In this document: positions 1-8,970 of the stretch, one piece after another
Position numbering within the stretch: position 1 is the stretch's first letter
Layout of the letters: every line of letters begins with the position of its first letter
Origin: Verrucomicrobiota bacterium
Lineage (GTDB): Bacteria; Verrucomicrobiota; Verrucomicrobiia; Limisphaerales; UBA8199
DNA length: 38,307 nt
Assembly (NCBI GenBank): GCA_012517205.1
Contig: JAAYVL010000084.1
Coordinates: 1 to 38,307, forward strand
Reading direction: 5' to 3'
Position numbers and translations under genes: made by a program
Notes under the pieces: model-generated
Told to the model about the DNA's origin: nothing
Seen by the model: only the letters and a program-made list of their open reading frames with translations
Databases searched by the model: none

Positions 1-543
1 GCGGGAGACCGGGCGTCGCGGGGCATGGTTAAGGCCCGGCAACATTGGCCGAAGGGCGTCGTGTAATAGACATAAGCTCCGAGCCGTCCGGAGCGGGGGG
101 AATCGAGTAATTTCATAAGCGAGAAACTTCCATGGTTATTGTAATCCAAGGCCGGGAAGGCGGCCCGGCGGCCCGCGCGCGCGGGTCAGTTAACCGGGCA
201 GCGGTTTATCCCCAGCCACCGGAAAAAGGGTATCAGGCCGGAGGCGGCGGTCAACGAAGATAGCGACGTGAATTAACGACCGGCCAGGCTCATGGGCAGC
301 GCCCAGGTCTGAAGGAGCGCCAGCAAGGGCCGCAGCCAAGCCGGGCGGGAGCGTGGATATTCTTCCCGGCCACCGGACGAACGGCCTCCGTGCGCTGCGT
401 GGGGGCAGGTGCGGCACGGAGGGCGGGGAGTGCTGCGAGCAGGCCGATTCCTTCGCCGCGGGAAATATGCGGGCGGGAAACTCTCCCGAGGTCGGCGCGG
501 GAAAAAGAGGCGCGTTTGCCCGATAAATTGTTCTTATATTTTC
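1..543. other. Left-edge stretch without a supportable gene
   Basis: No open frame here has a recognisable family, a credible start or a good fit to its surroundings. Short frames on both strands encode low-complexity Arg/Pro/Gly-rich peptides, as expected from random GC-rich DNA. GC-rich inverted segments occur around 150-185, but no clean terminator could be fixed. The right end of the stretch leads into the promoter at 544-572. Confidence 0.5.
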
Positions 544-572
544 TTGACAGCAATATGCGTTATGACTATAAA
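544..572 (+). promoter_or_regulatory. Predicted sigma70-type promoter of the PD40 protein gene
   Basis: A perfect -35 TTGACA (544-549) is followed by a 17-bp spacer and a -10 TATAAA (567-572). Transcription should start near 579, only about 4 nt before the ATG at 583. The mRNA would be almost leaderless. Confidence 0.75.
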
Positions 573-582
573 GGCGGCCGTT

Positions 583-1596
583 ATGCTGTTGCCCGCTTCC
601 ACCACCTGGCGTGTGGCCGTTTTATTGAAGCCGTGCCTGGCGCTCGGGCTGGCCCTGGGTGGCGGCTGGACGGTGGCGGCGGCCCCCCCGGCGGCCCCGG
701 CTCCGGCGGGCAGGGCGTCGGCGGTGCAGATTGCCAGGGTGGAGCTGTTGTCCGGCGAGCGCGCGGGGTACGTGCGTCCGGCGTGGTCGCCGGATGGCCA
801 GTGGCTGGGGCTGGGCCGCGCCGGGATGGCGGGGATCGAGCTGGCGCGCCGGGATGGCAAGGAGTGGAAGCTGCTGACGCTGGAAACGGATTCGGGATAC
901 CGGTTTGACTGGTCGCCGGACAGCGCCCGGATCGCGTATCGCACCCGGCGCACGGAAAGCAACCTGACGTGGTATGTCATTAAATCCGTTGATCTGGCCA
1001 GCGGGAAAACGGCCGAGTTGAGCAAGCCGGCGGGCGAGGTTTCGCCGCCGGTCTGGCTGAGCTCCAACGGGAACCAGTGCGTTTCCTTTCTGCTGGGCAC
1101 CAATCTCGTCAACACCCCCTGGCAGCGCGCGAAGCGGAAGGTCGGGACGCGCGCGTCCCAGCCGGCGCCGCTCCTTTTCACCGACCGGGGGCAGGTCTGG
1201 CGGGCCGGCCCGGACAGCGGCGTCCGGACGGCGCTGACCACGGACGGGGGCATGGAGCCGGTGTGGTCGCCGGATCGGAGCCAGGTTGTTTATTCGCAGA
1301 TGGGGGTGCTCATGATTATGGCGCCGGACGGCTCGAAGAAGCGGGAATTGGCGCGGGGGCATCACCCGTCGTGGTCGCCGGATGGCACGATGCTGGTTTA
1401 TGATGTGAGCCGGGATGACGGGCATCAGATTTTGAGTTCCGATTTGTATGTGATCAATGTTGACGGCACCGAACCGACGCGATTGACCCACACGCCCGAG
1501 GTGCTGGAGTGCGAGCCGGCCTGGTCGCCCGATGGCCGGTGCATCGCCTGCCGCACGGAAGACGCGGGGCGGGTGCTGCTGCTTTGGCTGCAATAA
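583..1596 (+). CDS. Secreted PD40/TolB-like beta-propeller protein
   Basis: This is a 337-residue protein with five PD40-type blades. Each is marked by a W-S-P-D motif, with Trp near residues 68, 110, 228, 264 and 314. The repeats resemble the TolB/PD40 propeller found in periplasmic binding and scaffold proteins. The first ~33 residues are hydrophobic and Ala-rich, consistent with a signal peptide cleaved before a Pro/Ala-rich linker, so a periplasmic or outer-envelope location is inferred. The frame stays open upstream to 409, but the promoter at 544-572 would place those codons outside the transcript. The ATG at 583 is therefore preferred; an ATG at 562 lies within the promoter. No enzymatic domain is visible and the ligand is unknown. 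The gene ends 36 nt before the amidase gene, so the two may be cotranscribed. Confidence 0.75.
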   Translation: MLLPASTTWRVAVLLKPCLALGLALGGGWTVAAAPPAAPAPAGRASAVQIARVELLSGERAGYVRPAWSPDGQWLGLGRAGMAGIELARRDGKEWKLLTLETDSGYRFDWSPDSARIAYRTRRTESNLTWYVIKSVDLASGKTAELSKPAGEVSPPVWLSSNGNQCVSFLLGTNLVNTPWQRAKRKVGTRASQPAPLLFTDRGQVWRAGPDSGVRTALTTDGGMEPVWSPDRSQVVYSQMGVLMIMAPDGSKKRELARGHHPSWSPDGTMLVYDVSRDDGHQILSSDLYVINVDGTEPTRLTHTPEVLECEPAWSPDGRCIACRTEDAGRVLLLWLQ

Positions 1597-1632
1597 AACC
1601 GCAAAGAGACCCCAAACAAACCACAACAAGCA

Positions 1633-4600
1633 ATGAAACCCACAAGCCTGAAACCTCTCCTTACTCTCATCCTCGCCCTCCTGTTCCTGGGCGCGGCCTC
1701 GCTGCCGGCGCTGGAGCTGAGCGGGCGCAAAGTCGTGATTGATCCCGGCCACGGGGGCAGCGACCCCGGCGCGACCGGCTACGACGGGCCCGGCAAGCCG
1801 AATGAAGCCGATTTCAACCTGGCGGTCAGCCTCAAGCTGCGCACCCTGCTGCAGGCGGCGGGTTGCAGCGTGGTGATGACCCGCTCGACCGACGTGGCGG
1901 TGGATCTCTACGCGCGCCGCGACCTGGTCAACGCCGAAAGCCCGCACGCGGGATTGTGCATCCACTGCAATTCTTTCTCGGACCCGGGCGCGCACGGCAC
2001 CGAGACGTTCTGGTGCCTGGACTATTGCAACGGGGTGGCCGCCGAAGACCAGGATTTGGCGACCAAAGTGCAGAACCGGCTGATCCAGTTCCTGGGGCGG
2101 GCCAACCGCGGGGTGAAGCGCTACAATTTCGTCATGTGCTCCCCCACGCCGCCTTCGTGCCTGGCGGAAATGTTGTTTGTCTCCAACCAGGCCGAGTTCA
2201 ACCTGATTAACAGCACCGCCGGCCAGGACAACGCGGCGGCGGCGTTCTTCTACGCGGTGTGCGACCGGGTGGGGGTCACCACACCCGCCGCCCCCAGCGG
2301 GCTGACGGCGACCGCCGCTTCCGCCAGCCAGATTAACCTGTCGTGGAATGATAATTCCGGGCTGGAGCACAGTTACAAGGTCGAGCGGGCCACGGCCAGC
2401 GGGGGGCCCTGGACCGAAATCGCGACCACGGCCGCCAATGCCACGACCTACGCCAGCACCGGGCTGAGCGGCGGCACCACTTACTACTACCGCGTCCGCG
2501 CCTACAACAGCCACCTGGGCAACTCGGCCTACTCCGGCACGGCCAGCGCCACCACGCAGGTCAGCGGCGCGCCCTCCATCACCAGCCAGCCGGCCAGCCG
2601 GACGGTTGACCCCGGCTCCACGGTGACGTTCACGGTGGTGGCCACCGGCAACCCGACGCTGACCTACCAGTGGCGCAAGAACGCCGTGAATCTTTCCAAT
2701 GGCGGCAAATACTCCGGCGCGACCACCGCCACGCTGACGATCAGCAATGTGCAGCAGACCGAGGTGGGCAACTACTCGGTGGTGGTCACCAACGGCTTCG
2801 GCGCGACGGTCAGCGCCAACGCCGCGCTGGCGGTCAACGCGGTGATTGCGTTCTACGATGATTTCGAGTCGCCGGCGATCAACTGGACGAACTTCGTGCC
2901 CCCGGCCACCGCGCTGACGGTGTCCACGGCGCAATCCGTCAGCCCGACCCGGAGCGCCTATGTGAACAGCTCCTTGGATCGCATGTATCGCAACCTGGGG
3001 GTGAGCGTGGATGGGCGGCTGCGGATCACGGCCTGGATTTACGACAGCACCCAGACCCGGTCGTTCGTGGATGTCCGCGGTTATACCGGCGGCGGCTACA
3101 ACCAGGGCTCGCTGGTCCAACTGTTCTGCGCCGGGAAATATAATACGGTCACGATGCCCGGCGAGACGTACGACGCGACCAAGTACCAGGGGCGCGTGGT
3201 GTCGGGCGCCAACAACGGCTGGTTCAACCTGAACGCGCCGGGCGCGCCGGCCCGCTCGGCGGGCTGGCATAAATTCGTCATCGAGCGCCGGGCGGATGGC
3301 ACGACGGTGGACTTCTACGTGGACGGCATTCTGAGCCGCACCATCACCGGGACCACGCGCTCCAGCCTGGATTCGGCGGCGATTGGCTCCGTGGGGACGG
3401 GCAGCGAAGTGCTCGGGGACTCGTGGATTGACGATGTGAAGGTCGAGTATTTCGATTTGCCGCAGATTACCACGCAGCCGGCCAGCCAGACGGTGGCCGC
3501 CGGCGGCACCGCCACCTTCTTTGTGGAGACGGCCAACACCGTCACCGCCTACCAGTGGCAGAAGAACGGCACCAACATTGCCGGGGCCACCACCTCGGCG
3601 CTGGTGCTCAGCAATGTCCAGGACAGCGATGCGGGCAGCTACGGCGTGACGGTGAGCAACGGCGCCGGGCCGGTGGTCAGCGCCACCGCCACCCTGTCCG
3701 TCGCGCCGGCGATCGTGGCGCAGCCGCTCAGCCAGACCAACAGCGCCGGCGCCACGGCCAGCTTTACGGTGACCGCCGCGGGCCAGCTTCCGCTCACCTA
3801 CCGCTGGCAAAAGGGCGGCGTGGATTTGGCGGATGGCGGCAACATCTCCGGCGCCACCACGCCGGAGCTCACGTTGAACGCCGTGAGCCAGGCCGATGCC
3901 GGGAGCTATACGGTGGCCGTCAGCAACGCGGTGGGGGGTGTGATCAGCATGCCGGCGTGGCTGGTCGTGGCCGACCCGCCGGATATTGTGACCCCGCCCG
4001 CCAGCCAGGCGGTGGCCGCCGGCAGCACGGTAACGTTCTCCGTAGTGGCCAATGGCACGCCGCCCTTGAGCTACCAGTGGCGCTTCAACGAGATCGCCAT
4101 CGCCGGGGCGACCGACAGCAGCTATTCGCGCCCGGATGTGCAGAGCGCGGATGCCGGGAACTATTCGGTCGAGGTGAGCAATGCCGCCGGTTCGACGATC
4201 AGCCCGGATGCGACCCTGGCGGTTAACACCGCGCCCGTCCTGTCGGCCATCAACGACCTGGCGGTGCATGCCGGCGCCACGGCCACGGTGACGGCCTCGG
4301 CGTATGACCCGGATGCCGGCCAGACGCTGACCTACAGCCTGGGCGCGGGCGCGCCGGCGGGCGCCACCATCGGCGCCGCCAGCGGCATCTTCACCTGGCC
4401 GACCACGGATGGCGATGCGGGCAGCAACCCGGCCATCACCATCATGGCCACGGACGACGGCCTTCCGAGCCTGAGCGACAGCACCACCTTTAGCATCGCG
4501 GTGGCCGCGCCGCTGCGCATTCAAAAGGTCGAGTGGGTGGGGGGCAGGGTCGTGCTGACCTGGACGGCGATTGCCGGCAGGAACTATCGCGTCGAATACA

Positions 4601-4728
4601 AGGATAACATTACGGACCTGAACTGGAGCAACCTGCCGCCGGATATCACCGCCAGCGCGGACACCGCCTCGAAGGAGGATGCGGTGGGGGCGCCGCAGCG
4701 GTTCTACCGCGTCCTGAGTCTGGACTGA
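1633..4728 (+). CDS. Secreted N-acetylmuramoyl-L-alanine amidase (Amidase_3) with FN3 and Ig-like repeats
   Basis: The protein has 1031 residues. Residues 1-26 form a signal peptide. Residues ~32-215 are an Amidase_3 zinc hydrolase that should cleave the MurNAc-L-Ala bond of peptidoglycan. The visible zinc ligands are H40 (in DPGHGG), E58 and H111, and the catalytic Glu is E179 (in LAEMLFVSN). Next come a fibronectin III domain (~218-310), an Ig-like domain (~313-402), a LamG/concanavalin-like segment (~405-608), three further Ig-like domains (~609-870) and a cadherin-like putative-Ig domain (~873-965). The last ~65 residues are a C-terminal domain ending APQRFYRVLSLD, an ending I associate with secreted verrucomicrobial proteins. 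The long adhesive tail suggests surface or extracellular display. No clear ribosome-binding site precedes the ATG. The enzyme call is firm; the physiological substrate (own or foreign cell wall) is not shown. Confidence 0.9.
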   Translation: MKPTSLKPLLTLILALLFLGAASLPALELSGRKVVIDPGHGGSDPGATGYDGPGKPNEADFNLAVSLKLRTLLQAAGCSVVMTRSTDVAVDLYARRDLVNAESPHAGLCIHCNSFSDPGAHGTETFWCLDYCNGVAAEDQDLATKVQNRLIQFLGRANRGVKRYNFVMCSPTPPSCLAEMLFVSNQAEFNLINSTAGQDNAAAAFFYAVCDRVGVTTPAAPSGLTATAASASQINLSWNDNSGLEHSYKVERATASGGPWTEIATTAANATTYASTGLSGGTTYYYRVRAYNSHLGNSAYSGTASATTQVSGAPSITSQPASRTVDPGSTVTFTVVATGNPTLTYQWRKNAVNLSNGGKYSGATTATLTISNVQQTEVGNYSVVVTNGFGATVSANAALAVNAVIAFYDDFESPAINWTNFVPPATALTVSTAQSVSPTRSAYVNSSLDRMYRNLGVSVDGRLRITAWIYDSTQTRSFVDVRGYTGGGYNQGSLVQLFCAGKYNTVTMPGETYDATKYQGRVVSGANNGWFNLNAPGAPARSAGWHKFVIERRADGTTVDFYVDGILSRTITGTTRSSLDSAAIGSVGTGSEVLGDSWIDDVKVEYFDLPQITTQPASQTVAAGGTATFFVETANTVTAYQWQKNGTNIAGATTSALVLSNVQDSDAGSYGVTVSNGAGPVVSATATLSVAPAIVAQPLSQTNSAGATASFTVTAAGQLPLTYRWQKGGVDLADGGNISGATTPELTLNAVSQADAGSYTVAVSNAVGGVISMPAWLVVADPPDIVTPPASQAVAAGSTVTFSVVANGTPPLSYQWRFNEIAIAGATDSSYSRPDVQSADAGNYSVEVSNAAGSTISPDATLAVNTAPVLSAINDLAVHAGATATVTASAYDPDAGQTLTYSLGAGAPAGATIGAASGIFTWPTTDGDAGSNPAITIMATDDGLPSLSDSTTFSIAVAAPLRIQKVEWVGGRVVLTWTAIAGRNYRVEYKDNITDLNWSNLPPDITASADTASKEDAVGAPQRFYRVLSLD

Positions 4729-4752
4729 TTCATCCGGAACCATCGTCCGGCG

Positions 4753-4780
4753 ACGCCACCGGGCTTCCCGCCGGTGGCGT
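4753..4780 (+). terminator. GC-rich hairpin after the amidase gene
   Basis: A perfect 10-bp stem (4753-4762 with 4771-4780) encloses an 8-nt loop, 24 nt after the amidase stop. No T-tract follows, so it may be a weak intrinsic terminator or a 3' stabiliser. Confidence 0.5.
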
Positions 4781-5054
4781 TGCGCGGCACCGGGGCGGGC
4801 GCGGGCCCGGCCGCCCGCGGCCCCCGGCATCACGCGGCTTGCGCGACGCGGGCGGACCGGGCATCTTGCCCGCGTATTCAGGCGACCGATTGATGCGCGA
4901 GTTCCAACTCTCCCGTCGGCATTGTGATCCGCGGATCCAGTGCCACGCAGCGGCTTTGCGCCGGCCAATCGGGCGTCCCGCCGGCCGGGCGCGGGAAGCT
5001 TTGGCGCCGCCGGACCCGGCGCCGCGGCGGCCGCCGGCGGTGGAGCCATAGACC
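4781..5054. other. Intergenic stretch before cysD
   Basis: No gene could be supported here. An open frame at 4839-5051 has no recognisable content. The stretch contains the short palindrome at 4858-4872. A purine-rich GGTGGAG near 5038-5046 is the probable ribosome-binding site of cysD. Confidence 0.5.
4858..4872. repeat. Short palindrome related to the inverted repeat at 28301-28366
   Basis: CGGGCA and TGCCCG flank a TCT centre. The 16-mer CGGGCATCTTGCCCGC starting here at 4858 recurs exactly at 28307-28322 inside each arm of a larger hairpin. This suggests a dispersed palindromic element. Confidence 0.6.
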
Positions 5055-5864
5055 ATGCTGCTGGACGAACTCGAAAACCAAAGCATCTACCTCCTGCGCG
5101 AGGCGTTCAGCCAGTTCGAGCGGCTGGCCATGCTGTGGAGCATCGGCAAGGATTCGACGGTGCTGCTGTGGCTGGCGCGCAAGGCCTTTTTCGGGCACGT
5201 GCCGTTTCCGCTGGTGCATGTGGATACCCGCTACAAGATTCCGAGCATGATCGAGTATCGCGACCGGCTTTGCCGCGAGTGGAAGCTCCAGCTCATTGTG
5301 GGATGCAACGACGCGGCGCTGGCGGGCGGGCGCACGTATCCGCAGGGGCGGGCCACGCGCGTCGAGTGCTGCAGCGCGCTCAAAAAGGACGCCCTCCAGG
5401 CGGTCCTGCACCAGCACGGCTTCACCGGCGTCATTGTCGGCGTCCGCCGCGATGAGGAGCCGACCCGGGCCAAGGAGCGCTACTTCAGCCCGCGCGACCG
5501 GCAGATGGAATGGAACGTCGAGGATCAGCCTCCGGAGTTCTGGGATCAATTCCAGACGGACGTCGCGCCGGGGACGCATATTCGCATCCACCCGCTGCTG
5601 CACTGGACGGAGCTGAACATCTGGGAATATATCGAGCGCGAGAAGGTGCCGGTCATCCCCCTCTACTTCGCGAACGAGCGGGGCGAGCGCTACCGGAGCA
5701 TCGGCTGTTATCCCTGCACCTTCCCCGTCAAGTCGTCGGCGCGGACGGTGGCGGAGATCGTCGCGGAGTTGCGCCAGACCCGGACGCCGGAGCGCGCCGG
5801 GCGGGCGCAGGACCAGGAGAGCGAAGCGGCCTTCGAGCAACTGCGGCGCGATGGCTATATGTAG
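5055..5864 (+). CDS. cysD: Sulfate adenylyltransferase subunit 2 (CysD)
   Basis: This 269-residue protein is the small catalytic subunit of ATP sulfurylase, which makes adenosine 5'-phosphosulfate from ATP and sulfate. It belongs to the PAPS-reductase-like PP-loop family. The pyrophosphate-binding loop is seen as [12 protein letters not shown] near residues 29-40, where E. coli CysD has SGGKDS. The segments [25 protein letters not shown] and [11 protein letters not shown] are also typical, and the length is near the family norm of ~270-300. The TAG stop is followed at once by the ATG of cysNC, so the two subunits should be cotranslated. A GGAG lies about 9 nt upstream of the start. The loop sequence [10 protein letters not shown] resembles, from memory, the CysD clade paired with fused CysN-CysC proteins. 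The substrate could serve cysteine synthesis or sulfation of polysaccharide; this window has no cysH to decide. Confidence 0.93.
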   Translation: MLLDELENQSIYLLREAFSQFERLAMLWSIGKDSTVLLWLARKAFFGHVPFPLVHVDTRYKIPSMIEYRDRLCREWKLQLIVGCNDAALAGGRTYPQGRATRVECCSALKKDALQAVLHQHGFTGVIVGVRRDEEPTRAKERYFSPRDRQMEWNVEDQPPEFWDQFQTDVAPGTHIRIHPLLHWTELNIWEYIEREKVPVIPLYFANERGERYRSIGCYPCTFPVKSSARTVAEIVAELRQTRTPERAGRAQDQESEAAFEQLRRDGYM

Positions 5865-7745
5865 ATGAACCCGGACGCCGCCGAACAATTCCGGATTGTC
5901 ATCCTCGGCCATGTGGACCACGGCAAGTCCACCCTGGTGGGCCGGCTGTTGCATGACACCGGCTCGCTGCCCGAAGGCCGGCTGGAGCAGCTTCAACTGG
6001 CCGCCCGGCGGCGCGGGGTTCCCTTTGAGTGGGCGAACCTCATGGACGCCCTCCAGGCGGAGCGCGACCAGAATATCAGCATTGATACCGCGCAGATTTG
6101 GTTCCGGACGCCCCGGCGCCGCTACGTGATCATTGACGTGCCGGGGCACCATGAGTTCCTCAAGAATATGGTCACCGGCGCCGCGCAGGCCGAGGCGGCC
6201 TTGATGTTGATTGACGCCCGCGAGGGGGTGCGGGAAAACACGCGGCGGCACGGCTTTCTGCTCGAGTTCCTGGGCCTCCGCCAGGTCATCGTGCTGGTCA
6301 ACAAGATGGATTTGCTGAACTACGCGCCCGAGCCGTTTCGGGCCCTCGAGGCCGAGTACCGCGCCTGGCTTCAGGCGCTCGGCCTGCAGCCCCGCCTCTT
6401 CCTTCCCATCTCCGCGTGGCATGGCGACAACCTGGCCGCGCCGAGCCCGCGCATGCCGTGGTGGCGGGGCCCGACGGTGGCGGAGGCGCTCGACCAGTTC
6501 GAGGCCGTCCCCCCGCCGGCCGATCAACCCCTGCGGTTCCCGGTGCAGGACGTGTACCGATTTGACGAGCGGCGCATCCTGGCGGGGCGCATCGAGAGCG
6601 GCCGGCTCAAGGTCGGCGACCGGCTGGTCTTTGTCCCCGGCTACAAGACCAGCACGGTCCGGAGCCTCGAACGGTGGAACGGCCCGGCGCGGACGGTGGC
6701 CGAGGCGGGCGAGAGCATCGGCCTGACGCTGACCGAACAAATCTTTGTCGAGCGCGGCGCGGTGGGCGCCCCGGAGGACGCGCCGCCGTACGCGCTGACC
6801 CGCTTCCGGGCGCGCGTCTTCTGGCTGGGGAAGCAGCCGTTTGCGCCCGGCCGCGCTTACCGCCTCAAGCTCGCCACGCAGGAGGCCGCGTGCCAGATCG
6901 AGCACATCGAACGCGTCATTGATGCCGCCACGCTGCAACCCCTCGAACGCCCCGGCGCCCCCGGCGTCCACCGCCATGAAGCCGCGGAATTAACGCTGCG
7001 CACCCGCAAGCCGATCGCCTTCGACCCCCGCGCGGAGATCGCCGCGCTGGGCCGCTTTGTCATCGTGGATGGTTTTAACCTGGCGGGCGGCGGAGTGATC
7101 CTGGACGACCGCTACCCCCGGCGCACGGCCGATTCGCTGCACAAGAGCCCGAACATTTACTGGACGGTGGGCCGGGTGACGGCGGCGCAGCGGGCCCGGG
7201 CCCACGGCCACGCGGGCCGCGTCGTATGGCTGACGGGCCTCTCCGGTTCGGGCAAGACCACCCTGGCCATCGAGCTGGAACGGGAGCTGTTCGAGCGCGG
7301 CCAATGGGTTTATGTGCTGGACGGCGACAACGTGCGGCATGGGCTGTGCGCGGACCTGGCCTTTTCGCCCGCGGACCGCCGCGAGAACATTCGCCGGGTT
7401 GGCGAGGTGGCCCGGCTGTTTGCCGACGCGGGGGTGATCTGCGTGACGGCGTTCATTTCGCCGTATCGCGCTGATCGCGACGCCATCCGGCGCAGCCTGC
7501 CGCCGGGCCAGTTCGTCGAGGTTTACCTGAACGCGCCGCTGGCGGTCTGCGAGCAGCGCGACGCCAAGGGGCTTTACGCCAAGGCCCGCGCGGGCGAAAT
7601 CAGCGACTTCACCGGCGTGAGCGCGCCCTACGAACCCCCGGAGCATCCCGAACTGGAGCTGCCCACCGCCGAGCTGGGCGTGGATGAATGCGTCGCCCGC
7701 CTCAGGGATTTTCTAGCCGGCCTGGAAGAGCCGGCCGCGGAATAG
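5865..7745 (+). CDS. cysNC: Bifunctional sulfate adenylyltransferase subunit 1 / adenylylsulfate kinase (CysN-CysC)
   Basis: The protein has 626 residues. The N-terminal ~430 residues are an EF-Tu-like GTPase with G1 GHVDHGKS (15-22), G3 DVPGH (~90) and G4 NKMD (~146-149), followed by beta-barrel domains. This subunit couples GTP hydrolysis to APS formation by CysD. The C-terminal ~170 residues are APS kinase, with Walker [10 protein letters not shown] near 457 and the segments [10 protein letters not shown] and [10 protein letters not shown]. It phosphorylates APS to PAPS. The G3 region reads [12 protein letters not shown] rather than the DTPGHEQYTRNM of E. coli CysN, so it is a more EF-1A-like clade. 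The start abuts the cysD stop. Together the pair converts sulfate to PAPS. No PAPS reductase or sulfotransferase is present nearby. Confidence 0.93.
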   Translation: MNPDAAEQFRIVILGHVDHGKSTLVGRLLHDTGSLPEGRLEQLQLAARRRGVPFEWANLMDALQAERDQNISIDTAQIWFRTPRRRYVIIDVPGHHEFLKNMVTGAAQAEAALMLIDAREGVRENTRRHGFLLEFLGLRQVIVLVNKMDLLNYAPEPFRALEAEYRAWLQALGLQPRLFLPISAWHGDNLAAPSPRMPWWRGPTVAEALDQFEAVPPPADQPLRFPVQDVYRFDERRILAGRIESGRLKVGDRLVFVPGYKTSTVRSLERWNGPARTVAEAGESIGLTLTEQIFVERGAVGAPEDAPPYALTRFRARVFWLGKQPFAPGRAYRLKLATQEAACQIEHIERVIDAATLQPLERPGAPGVHRHEAAELTLRTRKPIAFDPRAEIAALGRFVIVDGFNLAGGGVILDDRYPRRTADSLHKSPNIYWTVGRVTAAQRARAHGHAGRVVWLTGLSGSGKTTLAIELERELFERGQWVYVLDGDNVRHGLCADLAFSPADRRENIRRVGEVARLFADAGVICVTAFISPYRADRDAIRRSLPPGQFVEVYLNAPLAVCEQRDAKGLYAKARAGEISDFTGVSAPYEPPEHPELELPTAELGVDECVARLRDFLAGLEEPAAE

Positions 7746-7771
7746 CCTCCCGCCGTCAACGGATTTTATGC

Positions 7772-7801
7772 TGGACACAAGCTGTTTGAACCGTCTCGAA
7801 T
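7772..7801 (+). promoter_or_regulatory. Possible near-leaderless promoter of the GNAT gene
   Basis: TGGACA (7772-7777) and TCGAAT (7796-7801) are separated by 18 bp, six bases before the ATG at 7808. The -10 match is only moderate. An AT-rich TAAATA lies even closer to the start. Confidence 0.35.
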
Positions 7802-7807
7802 AAATAT

Positions 7808-8320
7808 ATGCCCCGCCGACCTGCGATCGAAATCAGAGAAATGCAAGTGGACGACATCCCCGCCGTGGTGGAGTTGGGAAACATGCTGTTCACCGCGGAA
7901 ACCTCCCCCACCCTGTACCGCTGTTGGGAAGAGGCCGAGGTGTTGCAGATTTACACGGCGGACAAGGAAACCTGCCTGGTGGCGACCTGCCACGAGCGGG
8001 TCATCGGGTTTGCCCTGGGGAGCCTGCTGGAAAAGCCGGGCAGCTCGTGGCTCTACGGGTGGCTGGACTGGCTGGGGGTGGACCCGGCCTTCAAGCGGAA
8101 GCGCGTGGCCAAACGGCTCACCCGCCAACTGCAGGAGCGGTTCGTCGAAAAGGGCGTCCGCATCATGCTGGTGGACACCTACGAGGGCAACCGCAATGCC
8201 ATCGCGTTCTTCCGCAAGTTCGGCTTCGGCCAGGGCATCCGCCACATTTACATGTCCCTGAACCTGGACAACCATCCCAAGGCCATCGAGCGGAAGTTTA
8301 TGAACGACCCGGGAGATTGA
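7808..8320 (+). CDS. GNAT-family N-acetyltransferase
   Basis: This 170-residue protein carries the GNAT fold signatures. A motif-A-like region LGVDPAFKRKRVAKRL (~97-112) should bind the acetyl-CoA pyrophosphate. The motif-B-like EGNRNAIAFFRKFGF (~133-147) is typical of amine or protein-Ntermini acetyltransferases. It should transfer an acetyl group from acetyl-CoA to an amine; the acceptor cannot be read from sequence. There is no signal peptide, so it is cytoplasmic. The stop and the next ATG are separated by one base, so it is cotranslated with the M23-like protein. The pairing hints at a shared envelope role, but this is only inference. No clear Shine-Dalgarno is seen. Confidence 0.85.
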   Translation: MPRRPAIEIREMQVDDIPAVVELGNMLFTAETSPTLYRCWEEAEVLQIYTADKETCLVATCHERVIGFALGSLLEKPGSSWLYGWLDWLGVDPAFKRKRVAKRLTRQLQERFVEKGVRIMLVDTYEGNRNAIAFFRKFGFGQGIRHIYMSLNLDNHPKAIERKFMNDPGD

Positions 8321-8321
8321 C

Positions 8322-8951
8322 ATGTTTCAACTGCTGTTTCCACAGTATCGGAGGCGGCGGTGGGTCTATCTGCCCCTGGGCGCCCTGGCCCTGGGCGAGC
8401 AGCGCCCGGGCAAGCCCAATCCCCTGCTCGAGCCGGACTATTGCCAGCGCTGGGTCCGCCGCCTGCATCGGCGCTACCGCGCCACCTGTTCCTACGGCGG
8501 CTGGTTCGAGGACCGCTCCACGCTGTGGCAGGGGCACTACATGCACCCGAACATGGCTTTTCACCTGGGGGTGGACTTCAACGTGGCCGAACGGTCGCGC
8601 GTCTATAGCCCGGCGGACGCGCTGGTGGTGGAAACCTGGCACGACGAGGACAGCTCCGGCGGCTGGGGCGGGCGGATTGCGCTGGAGCTGCGGCCCCGGC
8701 TGACGCTGCTGCTGGCGCACCTGGGGAAAACCTGGGTGCGCGTCGGCGACCGCGTGCGCGCCGGCCAACTGCTGGGCAACGTGGGCGGCCCCACCAACAA
8801 CGGCAACTGGTTCCCCCATCTCCACGCGCAAATGGTCCGCGGCAGTTTCGCCCACGTGGATGGCTACGGCGCCTTCTCGGTCAGCAACCAGCGCAAGTTT
8901 CCCGACCCCTTCCGGTTCTGGCCGCCGCAGTACGATTACGCGCACGCCTGA
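8322..8951 (+). CDS. M23 (LytM-type) metallopeptidase
   Basis: In this 209-residue protein the LytM zinc site is complete: H81-x3-D85 (HLGVD), H133 (LAHLG) and H166-x-H168 (HLHAQ). Family members cleave peptidoglycan cross-bridges or stems, or act as degenerate activators; here all ligands are present. Unlike most M23 enzymes there is no obvious signal peptide. The N-terminus is MFQLLFPQYRRRRWVYLPLG and no upstream start is available, because the gene begins one base after the GNAT stop. Either export uses another route, or the protein acts in the cytosol on a different substrate. The gene ends 19 nt before the convergent D-aminoacylase-like gene. Confidence 0.85.
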   Translation: MFQLLFPQYRRRRWVYLPLGALALGEQRPGKPNPLLEPDYCQRWVRRLHRRYRATCSYGGWFEDRSTLWQGHYMHPNMAFHLGVDFNVAERSRVYSPADALVVETWHDEDSSGGWGGRIALELRPRLTLLLAHLGKTWVRVGDRVRAGQLLGNVGGPTNNGNWFPHLHAQMVRGSFAHVDGYGAFSVSNQRKFPDPFRFWPPQYDYAHA

Positions 8952-8970
8952 CCGCACGCGCCACGCCGTT

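Noticed and set aside
622-5049. 1475-residue open frame on the minus strand
   Set aside because: It lies antisense to the PD40 and amidase genes, is Arg/Gly/Ala/His-rich and has no recognisable domain. High GC content produces such shadows.
4839-5051. 70-residue frame before cysD
   Set aside because: It has low-complexity content, no homology pattern and overlaps a palindromic repeat.
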